Source of the DNA: Spirochaetaceae bacterium
GTDB taxonomy: Bacteria > Spirochaetota > Spirochaetia > Treponematales > Breznakiellaceae
DNA length: 25,841 bases
Direction: 5' to 3'
NCBI GenBank assembly: GCA_031255655.1
Contig: JAIRSB010000201.1
Coordinates: 1-25,841 of the forward strand
The position numbers and the translations under genes were made by a program. A model generated the notes under the pieces. It was given only the letters and a program-made list of their open reading frames with translations, was not told the DNA's origin and did not search any database. Below are positions 20,741 through 25,841 of this stretch, piece after piece (the stretch's first letter is position 1; each line of letters begins with the position of its first letter).

Positions 20741-22468
20741 TTATTTCCGGTAGAGAGAGGATAACTCTCGCTCGGCGCGGCGGCGGACGCTTTTCGGCTG
20801 GCTGGCGTCGGTCAGACTTACCAAAAGCGGGATGCCGCGTCCGCTAAGAGGCGGGCCGGAGAAGCGGCACAAACTGCCTATAGACGCGGCAAGATTTGAA
20901 AGCAGACGTTCCTGAGAATAGATGTGCGGCATCATGAGGAACTCGGTGAAAACGGCAAACGCGCTGCCGTCGGGGTCAACCCCTATCGCGCCTATCGCTT
21001 CAGCGGCGGCGCCTTTTATCCGCACATCCTTTTCTCGCCGGAATAATCCGGCGAGAAAAGGGACGGTTTCACGCGAGCCTATCAGCCCCAGAATACTAAT
21101 CGCTTTGAGCCGTTGGTCAATGTTTTCGGCCCTAAGTCCGCTGCCGTCAGCTACCCCAATCAGCGTTTCGGTGGACAACGGCTCGGACGCGCCGATATTG
21201 CCCTGTCGTACGCGGGCATCAATCGTGTCGAGTATGTCTGATAAAAAGCCTGCCCGTATAATGTTTTGCTCTTTGGCGTCTGGCGGAACCTTCCCCAGTC
21301 CGTAATCGCCCGCCGCCTTCAAGCTATAAGAGGCGGCGTTTTGCGAAGCCGCAAGCCTCGTTCCTCCTTCGAGACGGTAAGCGTAGAATATCCAGTCTTT
21401 GCCGCAGGAATATAGTACGCCATTTTCGAGGATAGGCACGGTGGAACTGCCTTGCAGCTGCATACTCCATAGCCGCTCGCCCTTCAGATTGTAGCCTTCG
21501 CCGCCGTTTTTAGAAAGCAAATATATGCCATCCTCATTCCAAGTGAGTTCGATACCTTGATTTTCGCCCGCCGCCAACGCCGTAGCCGTGCTCCACAAAA
21601 CGCCCTTTTCCGGCGAAAACAACGCAAGCTCCCCGCCCGTCAGCAAGGCCGCGATTAGTCCGTCCTGTTCCACCGCGGCAAGCGGCGGCTTCGGAAGCCG
21701 CGCCAAAAATCCGCGGGCGCTTTTTCCGCCCGAATCCCCATAGCCGGTAATTAACTCCATTAGCCCGTCGGAATACAATGCCGCTATTGCGGCCTTGCCC
21801 TCAGCCTTAGGCGTCAACGGCAACAAGGCAAAAGGTATCGCGTCCAGCGGCGCGGAGAGCAGCTGTCCGAAAGCGTCCACCCGTATGAACGCGCCGTCCT
21901 CAAGTACGGCGGCGACTCCCCCCGTGCCATCCGGCACGGGGGGAGTCGCCAGCGGGCTTTCGACATTAAGCTGCCAAAGCCGCGTCCCTGTCGCCGTAAA
22001 ACACAATAGCCTGCCAGATAGAAATATGAATATCCTATCATCCCATCCGGTCAAAGGCGGCGCGGCCATGACCCCTTTAAGATTCGTCTGCCACAAACGC
22101 CTGCCCGCGCGGTTTATCGCCAGAAACAATCCGTTTGAGCGGCAAACATAACTCGCGCCGGAGGCGGCGCGAGTTATGAAAGGCTGCAAGCGCCCACCCG
22201 CTTTGTATTCCCAAAGAAAAGAGCCGGTAGAACCGAAAGCCTTGATCAACCCGCCTTCGCAGACAATAACTATGGAACCTAGCTGGGCCGCTGGCCTTGC
22301 GAGTGCCGCGCCGCCTAAAACCTGCCGCCACAAAAGCTCTGTTTCGTCAAATCCCTGAGCGAAAAGCGCCGCGGGGAGTAAGAATATAAGAATAGCGAAC
22401 GCCGCTGGTAACGGCCACTTTGAAAACACGCTTTGGTTCACAGACACATCCGTAACAGTAATCCCCAC
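20741..22468 (-). CDS. Exported beta-propeller (PQQ-like) and HEAT-repeat protein
   Basis: This is a protein of up to 575 aa with an N-terminal signal peptide (PLPAAFAILIFLLPAALFAQ). About 350 residues follow with repeated blades: GSTGSFLWEYKAGG, NRAGRRLWQTNLKG, TATGTRLWQLNV, NLKGERLWSMQLQG. The G-x-x-LW pattern is typical of PQQ-like propellers. The C-terminal 140 residues have HEAT-like helices: DQRLKAISILGLIGSRETVP, DVRIKGAAAEAIGAIGVDPD, SVRRRAERELSSLYRK. Quinone binding is not implied. The likely role is a periplasmic or outer-membrane scaffold (inference). The start is uncertain: GTG at 22468, or GTG at 22447 or 22441 closer to the signal peptide; none has a strong ribosome site. Three perfect inverted repeats lie within the coding sequence (separate entries). 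Confidence 0.75.
   Translation of the reverse strand: MGITVTDVSVNQSVFSKWPLPAAFAILIFLLPAALFAQGFDETELLWRQVLGGAALARPAAQLGSIVIVCEGGLIKAFGSTGSFLWEYKAGGRLQPFITRAASGASYVCRSNGLFLAINRAGRRLWQTNLKGVMAAPPLTGWDDRIFIFLSGRLLCFTATGTRLWQLNVESPLATPPVPDGTGGVAAVLEDGAFIRVDAFGQLLSAPLDAIPFALLPLTPKAEGKAAIAALYSDGLMELITGYGDSGGKSARGFLARLPKPPLAAVEQDGLIAALLTGGELALFSPEKGVLWSTATALAAGENQGIELTWNEDGIYLLSKNGGEGYNLKGERLWSMQLQGSSTVPILENGVLYSCGKDWIFYAYRLEGGTRLAASQNAASYSLKAAGDYGLGKVPPDAKEQNIIRAGFLSDILDTIDARVRQGNIGASEPLSTETLIGVADGSGLRAENIDQRLKAISILGLIGSRETVPFLAGLFRREKDVRIKGAAAEAIGAIGVDPDGSAFAVFTEFLMMPHIYSQERLLSNLAASIGSLCRFSGPPLSGRGIPLLVSLTDASQPKSVRRRAERELSSLYRK
21028..21061. repeat. Perfect 15-bp inverted repeat inside the HEAT region
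   Basis: Arms CCTTTTCTCGCCGGA (21028-21042) and its exact complement (21047-21061) flank the loop ATAA. On the coding strand it encodes part of GLFRREKD between two HEAT-like helices. Confidence 0.9.
21911..21950. repeat. Perfect 18-bp inverted repeat inside the propeller region
   Basis: Arms GGCGACTCCCCCCGTGCC (21911-21928) and its exact complement (21933-21950) flank the loop ATCC. The encoded peptide is ATPPVPDGTGGVA, in a turn between two blades. It is the longest perfect palindrome in the window. Confidence 0.93.
22147..22178. repeat. Perfect 14-bp inverted repeat inside the propeller region
   Basis: Arms CATAACTCGCGCCG (22147-22160) and its exact complement (22165-22178) flank the loop GAGG. 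It encodes part of FITRAASGASYVC near the first blades. Confidence 0.9.
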
Positions 22469-22480
22469 TTAAAAGAACGC

Positions 22481-23221
22481 CTAAATACCTAAAATTCTTT
22501 CGCGGTACTCCGTTCCGGCGTGGTGCAGCGTTTCGGCAGTGCCAAGACCATACAGCCGTGCCTTTTGACGCAAATCGATTGTAAATTGATTCATTGAAAA
22601 ATGCCGGTAAAGGAATATACTGTTCTTGTCCAAAAGGCCGCTTTGAATTAGATTCTGTATTTCGGCGGTATATGTTCCGAATATACCGCGTTTTTTCATC
22701 TCTGAATAGCCTGTTATCCAGATAGGAACACGCAGTGCACGGGAAAAATCCGCCAAAAGACGCGCCATCTCTACCTGAGAATCGCGGATACCTCTCTCTA
22801 TTTTTTCGCCGCCCAAGGCGCATAAATCCTTTAATCCGGCAGTACGCGGCGTATGCACCGGCGTTTTGTTCAAAATGATTACATTTTTTCTAAAATCGAT
22901 AGCCAGAGCAGGCTCCTGCCTAAAGAAGTTTTCCGCAATTTTACCGGAAGGCCCCACAAGATAGCGGCGGTTTTCGGCCATCTGCTCGCGCCTGCCCGGA
23001 TTGTCCCCCACAAGAATAAGCCGAATATCGGCGTCCGCGCCCACCTCGTCAAGAGCGGCGTTATAGACGACAGACGTATCAACACAATAACTGTATCCAT
23101 CTCGCTCTATCAGAGCCTGCTGGATTTCCCGTAACTCCGGCAGTTGGCGTTGAATAGCCTCCGTGATGGCTCGGAACCTGTCCCTGCATCCGCAAAACGC
23201 TTTGTATTCCTGATGATTCAC
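22481..23221 (-). CDS. Uracil-DNA glycosylase superfamily protein
   Basis: This 246-aa protein has the order of motifs of the uracil-DNA glycosylase fold. The first is LILVGDNPGRREQ (68-80), in the place of the GEAPGxxE motif. Next come FFRQEPAL, and NVIILNKTPVHTPRT (113-127) in the place of the Asn-containing strand. HFSMNQF, near residue 205, stands in the place of the HPS loop. The motifs are diverged (Asp-Asn in motif 1), so base-excision activity is likely but not certain. The N-terminal 60 residues are helical and charged. The ATG is 3 nt after the tatD stop. A 9-bp hairpin with a T-run on the opposite strand lies near its 3' part (22665-22696). Confidence 0.7.
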   Translation of the reverse strand: MNHQEYKAFCGCRDRFRAITEAIQRQLPELREIQQALIERDGYSYCVDTSVVYNAALDEVGADADIRLILVGDNPGRREQMAENRRYLVGPSGKIAENFFRQEPALAIDFRKNVIILNKTPVHTPRTAGLKDLCALGGEKIERGIRDSQVEMARLLADFSRALRVPIWITGYSEMKKRGIFGTYTAEIQNLIQSGLLDKNSIFLYRHFSMNQFTIDLRQKARLYGLGTAETLHHAGTEYRERILGI

Positions 23222-23224
23222 CTG

Positions 23225-24013
23225 TCAACTCCAGTAGACCGCGCGAAAGTTCGCGTCCGTAACCGCCTCCAACTCGTCCGGTAATTTCGCACGTCCGGCA
23301 GTACGGCGCAACTCCGCCGCCTTCTGAATGACCGCCCTTATGTCGGCGTAAGTCGAAAAGGGCTTTCCTCGCGGACTTTGGAACGGCGCGTCAGTCTCGA
23401 ATAGTAGCTGTTCCGCATCCAGCGCGGTCAATGTGTTCATCGCCGTCTTGTGATTCAGCAGTATGGCGGAACCGAACGAGAAGTAAGCGTTTACACCGCG
23501 CTGCAAAATCGTCCGCGCTTCGCCTTCCGTGCCCTGATAAGAGTGAAAAATCACAGCCTTGATACCCTTTAACCGCTTGGCATACACGAAAATCTTGTGC
23601 GCGGCACGGCGGACGTGCAGCACAAGCGGCAGATTGTATTTCTCAGCGATATAAAGATGATACTCAAAAAGCTCATCCTGCGCCCTCTCAGTTGTGCGAA
23701 AGTCCGCATCGTACAAGTCAAAACCCGTCTCGCCCACCGCGTTTAGGCGCTTTTCGCGGGCAAACTCTTCCAGCGCGGGAAGCGTGTCCCGCGTTATGCC
23801 GTCAAAAGCGGCGGACTCAAGCGCAGGCAACTGTGGATGAAGGGCAAAACAAAGAGCCATCGGGAAAAGAGAGGCGGCACGCTCGTTATACAAGAACTCC
23901 TCACGCCGCCACGCGCTCGCTGCGCAGGCAATATTGAACTCTCGACGCTCCACCTCCGCGCCTTCATACTTTTGCGCAAGCTCAAACGGGTGAACGTGCG
24001 CGTCAGAGGCCAC
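23225..24013 (-). CDS. tatD: TatD-family metal-dependent hydrolase
   Basis: TatD-type enzymes are TIM-barrel, metal-dependent DNases/hydrolases linked to DNA repair and turnover. The metal ligands are visible. DAHVH comes at the N-terminus; VGETGFDLYD carries the Glu; VLHVRRA and IFHSYQG carry the two His; and ETDAPF carries the Asp. The start chosen is a GTG at 24013 (VASDAHVHPFELAQ), giving 262 aa, the family's length. The open frame extends 82 codons upstream, but that part lies over miaA in another frame and is low-complexity. The GTG overlaps the miaA end by 11 nt; the nearby GGAA is a weak ribosome site. The HSYQG motif differs from the usual HCFSG. Confidence 0.85.
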   Translation of the reverse strand: MASDAHVHPFELAQKYEGAEVERREFNIACAASAWRREEFLYNERAASLFPMALCFALHPQLPALESAAFDGITRDTLPALEEFAREKRLNAVGETGFDLYDADFRTTERAQDELFEYHLYIAEKYNLPLVLHVRRAAHKIFVYAKRLKGIKAVIFHSYQGTEGEARTILQRGVNAYFSFGSAILLNHKTAMNTLTALDAEQLLFETDAPFQSPRGKPFSTYADIRAVIQKAAELRRTAGRAKLPDELEAVTDANFRAVYWS

Positions 24014-24992
24014 AATTTTCCAAAAACGCGCGTGTTTTTTCTTGGATGGCAACGGCGGCAGCCTTGATTGCCCTGTCGTCGTCCGCGCCTTCGCCGTCAA
24101 GTTTAATCCATGTAACGCCCGGCGTATTTTTGAACCAAGTGATTTGTCGCTTTGCGTACCAGCGGCTATGCCGCGCGACGAGATCTTCGACACCTGCAAT
24201 GTCGTTTGAAAATCCGTAAGTGCCGTCATAATTATCGATGAAAAATTCTTTGTAGCCAATCGCTTTCATTCCGGGGTCGCAGGGCGTGTAATTTTGTGCG
24301 AATAAACCCTGTGCTTCTTCGGCGAGTCCGGCTTTGAACATCAAGGCGCAGCGTTCGTTTATACGGCGGTAAAGAGTTTCGCGTTCCCATTCGAGGCCGA
24401 TAAGCAGAAAGCGGTATTTAGAAGGGCGGCCTTGCGCACGCACCGCAAACGAGCTGGGCGGCTGGCCTGTAATGCGGAGAATTTCTAGGGCGCGAAGCAA
24501 ACGATAGACATCGTTTGGGTGTATACGCGCCGCACTGCGCGGATCTATGGACTGAAGCTCAGAGCGCAGCGTAGCGCCGCCGCGCTCGTTCAACTCCGCA
24601 GACAGTTTTTTACGAACGGCAGCGTTGGACGGCGGCGCTTCCGGCATTCCTTGTATGAAACTTTTTAAGTAAAAACCTGCGCCGCCTGAGATTACGGGCA
24701 ACAAACCGCGTCCATGTATCGAGTTGCAACAATCCGCGGCAAGACGGATAAACTCGCCCGCACTGTATTGCTCACGAGGATCAAGAATATCGATAAGATG
24801 ATGCGGCAAAACGGCACGGATTTCCGGCGGCGGCTTAGCCGTCCCTATATCCATGCCGCGGTATACCTGCATAGAGTCCGCGGAAACTATCTCGGCAGAC
24901 GGTTTTTTACCCGAGGGAAAAAGTTTTTCAAGTAGAGCGGTCTTTCCCGACGCGGTAGGGCCGAACAAAACGAGTACCGGAACTTCCGGCAT
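24003..24992 (-). CDS. miaA: tRNA dimethylallyltransferase
   Basis: MiaA adds the dimethylallyl group to A37 of tRNAs that read codons starting with U, improving reading-frame maintenance. At 329 aa it is typical (300-320). The P-loop is GPTASGKT (10-17), followed by SADSMQVYRGMDIGTAKP, HHLIDILDPREQYSAGEF, PVISGGAGFYLKSFIQG, RLLRALEILRITGQPPS, and the catalytic-region KAIGYKEF. The C-terminal RHSRWYAKRQITWFKN is also a family signature. It starts 3 nt after rpoZ and overlaps tatD at its end, so the cluster is an operon. Confidence 0.96.
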   Translation of the reverse strand: MPEVPVLVLFGPTASGKTALLEKLFPSGKKPSAEIVSADSMQVYRGMDIGTAKPPPEIRAVLPHHLIDILDPREQYSAGEFIRLAADCCNSIHGRGLLPVISGGAGFYLKSFIQGMPEAPPSNAAVRKKLSAELNERGGATLRSELQSIDPRSAARIHPNDVYRLLRALEILRITGQPPSSFAVRAQGRPSKYRFLLIGLEWERETLYRRINERCALMFKAGLAEEAQGLFAQNYTPCDPGMKAIGYKEFFIDNYDGTYGFSNDIAGVEDLVARHSRWYAKRQITWFKNTPGVTWIKLDGEGADDDRAIKAAAVAIQEKTRAFLENCGL

Positions 24993-24995
24993 TCG

Positions 24996-25220
24996 TTAAT
25001 AAGGCGTGATGGCGGGGCTTTCCGTATGCGGCGGTGGAAAAACGAATTTTACCTTTCCGGTAAAAATCTGCCTCGCGGCCATGGAAACTACTTTGCCGTC
25101 ATTGTTTTCCACTTCTTCGCCGCCCAGCTTTGAGAGCTGGTACGAACGCCGTGAAGCGGCGCAGGTTATCTCGTACATATTGCCTTGATATTTAATAAGG
25201 GCTTCTAAAGGAAAAATCAT
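24996..25220 (-). CDS. rpoZ: RNA polymerase omega subunit, divergent spirochaete form
   Basis: This 74-aa protein starts MIFPLEALIKYQGNMYEITC. It has the Rpb6/omega pattern: YEITCAASRRSYQLSKLGG corresponds to the conserved Ala-x-Arg-Arg-x-x-Gln-Leu helix. KVVSMAARQIFTGKVKF corresponds to the K-x-x-x-A-x-x-E-I-x-x-G segment, here with Gln for Glu. Omega binds the beta' C-terminus and aids polymerase assembly. It is diverged from proteobacterial omega; I recall similar proteins in treponemes next to miaA. The open frame extends upstream to 25409, but that part crosses the promoter and a dispersed repeat and is rejected. There is no Shine-Dalgarno before the ATG. Confidence 0.8.
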   Translation of the reverse strand: MIFPLEALIKYQGNMYEITCAASRRSYQLSKLGGEEVENNDGKVVSMAARQIFTGKVKFVFPPPHTESPAITPY

Positions 25221-25226
25221 TGTTCG

Positions 25227-25256
25227 AGTGTAGCGCACAGCGTACGGCAGTGTCAA
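25227..25256 (-). promoter_or_regulatory. Promoter of rpoZ-miaA-tatD operon, probably leaderless
   Basis: On the minus strand a perfect TTGACA (25256-25251), an 18-nt spacer and TACACT (25232-25227) precede the ATG at 25220 by only 6 nt. The predicted transcription start falls on or beside the start codon. Confidence 0.65.
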
Positions 25257-25354
25257 TGGCCTGCGTTGCTGAACAGGAATAGCTTTCGGTAACATTTCAA
25301 AATGAGGCATTTCAATATCTTGAAAGCCCTCTGTCAGTGTCAGCGGGCAGAGCC

Positions 25355-25397
25355 TCTGTCTGGATTGTTTCGCTTCGCTCGCAATGACGGGGGCACG
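25355..25397 (-). repeat. Dispersed repeat of the 'VIASEAKQS' type, complete copy
   Basis: Read on the minus strand the element runs CCGTCATTGCGAGCGAAGCG, AAACAATCCAGACAGAG. In one frame this gives the peptide VIASEAKQSRQ, a known signature of a dispersed non-coding repeat often mis-annotated as protein. A rearranged relative lies at 2277-2397. Confidence 0.8.
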
Positions 25398-25462
25398 GGT
25401 GCCGTGCAATTCGTGGACATTCTACTCGCGATTGCGGGGTGGGAAACTGTCCGCGAAACCCT

Positions 25463-25510
25463 AAAAAAAACGCCGTCTCCCGCCCGCGTATTGCGGGCGG
25501 GGGACGGCGT
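25463..25510 (-). terminator. Intrinsic terminator of the glycine-rich protein gene
   Basis: Arms 25471-25487 and 25493-25509 form a 17-bp G+C-rich stem with one internal mismatch and a 5-nt loop. On the minus strand it is followed directly by a run of U (complement of 25463-25470). It starts about 25 nt after the stop codon at 25534. Confidence 0.92.
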
Positions 25511-25533
25511 GTGCCGTCAGTTATTTTTAATTA

Positions 25534-25841
25534 TTAGTTCGCGCCGGATTCTGACACTAAGGTAATCATCACCCTGCCGTGTCCGGTATTGTTTCCGCCG
25601 CCCACTTTTTTGTCGTTGTTTGACGGAGTGATGGTGTTCTCGATGAACTTCAACCCCTCGCCGGACGTTTTCGCCCACGATGAGCCGCCGCCGCCGCCGG
25701 GTAAGTCTCTGACTCCTTCGCTATTATCGGTGGTGCCTCCTCCGCCGCCGTAGTAGCCGCCACCGCCGCCGCCGCCACCACGCTTGCTGCGTCCGCCATT
25801 ACCACCTGCTCCGAGGCTGCCGTCCGTTCCAGTTGTGATAG
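25534..25841 (-). CDS. Glycine-rich surface-type protein, C-terminal part (starts outside the window)
   Basis: The frame is open from the window edge to the TAA at 25534-25536 and encodes 101 visible residues. Dense Gly runs (RGGGGGGGYYGGGGG, LPGGGGGSSW) lead to the C-terminal strand GHGRVMITLVSESGAN. Gly-rich blocks with YYGGGGG, then GGGGSS, and a final G-x-GRVxI strand are typical of the glycine-rich domain found at the end of large bacterial surface or secreted proteins. No start or signal can be seen because the gene runs off the window. A strong terminator follows. Function is unknown; a cell-surface or adhesive role is inference. Confidence 0.8.
   Translation of the reverse strand, partial: ITTGTDGSLGAGGNGGRSKRGGGGGGGGYYGGGGGTTDNSEGVRDLPGGGGGSSWAKTSGEGLKFIENTITPSNNDKKVGGGNNTGHGRVMITLVSESGAN

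Larger units (their letters stand above)
25257..25533. other. Intergenic region between rpoZ and the glycine-rich gene
   Basis: Upstream of the rpoZ promoter I see no gene. The region holds the complete dispersed repeat (25355-25397), a short GCAC/GTGC inverted repeat beside it (about 25393-25406), and the terminator of the glycine-rich gene (25463-25510). Confidence 0.6.

Noticed and set aside
22347..22823. 158-codon open frame on the minus strand overlapping the glycosylase gene
   Set aside because: It is Arg-rich, has no family features, and lies in another frame of a recognised gene: a shadow of G+C-rich coding DNA.
24014..24259. 82-codon N-terminal extension of the TatD frame
   Set aside because: It lies over miaA in another frame, is low-complexity and resembles no TatD N-terminus. 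The GTG at 24013 gives the family's usual length and starts just before DAHVH.
25221..25409. Upstream extension of the omega frame containing VIASEAKQSR
   Set aside because: That peptide is the known signature of a non-coding dispersed repeat, and the extension crosses a good promoter.
1..25841. CRISPR arrays, tRNA or rRNA genes, insertion sequences, prophage
   Set aside because: No regularly spaced direct repeats, no tRNA cloverleaf apart from the tmRNA ends, no rRNA stretches, and no transposase, integrase or phage genes were seen.

Overview
The window looks like chromosomal DNA of a spirochaete, most likely a Treponema or a close host-associated relative. EF-Tu closely resembles remembered treponemal EF-Tu. 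The omega subunit has the short, divergent form I associate with treponemes. The S10-spc-alpha genes form one run, with fusA, adk, map and infA absent from their common positions. These assignments come from reading the translations; no database search was run.

Layout. (1) 1-2054, minus strand: a TRAP-type carboxylate transporter, dctP-dctQ-dctM. dctM runs off the window and dctP carries one in-frame amber codon. The dctP-dctQ spacer is packed with perfect palindromes. (2) 2055-2530: intergenic DNA with a dispersed-repeat remnant and a good promoter for ssrA. (3) 2531-2873: tmRNA, tag ADNDNYGYALAA. (4) 2942-19756, plus strand: promoter, rpsL, rpsG, a structured 398-nt leader, tuf, then rpsJ-rplC-rplD-rplW-rplB-rpsS-rplV-rpsC-rplP-rpmC-rpsQ-rplN-rplX-rplE-rpsN-rpsH-rplF-rplR-rpsE-rpmD-rplO-secY-rpmJ-rpsM-rpsK-rpsD-rpoA-rplQ, a 58-residue zinc-ribbon protein, and an intrinsic terminator. 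(5) 19795-20714: rfbA (dTDP-glucose synthesis) with its own promoter. (6) 25256-20741, minus strand: promoter, rpoZ (omega), miaA, tatD, a uracil-DNA-glycosylase-like protein and an exported beta-propeller/HEAT protein, nearly all overlapping or within about a dozen bases. (7) 25463-25841: the C-terminus of a glycine-rich surface-type protein on the minus strand, with a strong terminator.

How the genes work together. Most of the window is translation machinery: ribosomal proteins, EF-Tu, tmRNA rescue, the Sec channel, and RNA polymerase alpha and omega. The r-protein genes are joined by stop/start overlaps or very short gaps, so translational coupling is expected. Three promoters (ssrA, rpsL, tuf) share a -35 box followed at once by a T-tract; in two of them the box lies just after a hairpin. 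The cluster in (6) is visibly more G+C-rich than the r-protein genes and mixes transcription, tRNA modification, nuclease, repair-like and envelope functions.

Most unusual points. Three perfect inverted repeats (arms 14-18 bp, all with 4-nt loops) lie inside the coding sequence of the propeller/HEAT gene. rfbA and rpoZ both have a promoter whose -10 box ends 6 nt before the ATG and no clear Shine-Dalgarno, which predicts leaderless mRNAs. Small open frames fill several spacers of the r-protein operon; the best is 32 codons between rplN and rplX. L5 has a 46-residue basic N-terminal extension. The zinc-ribbon protein at the operon end has no function I can name.
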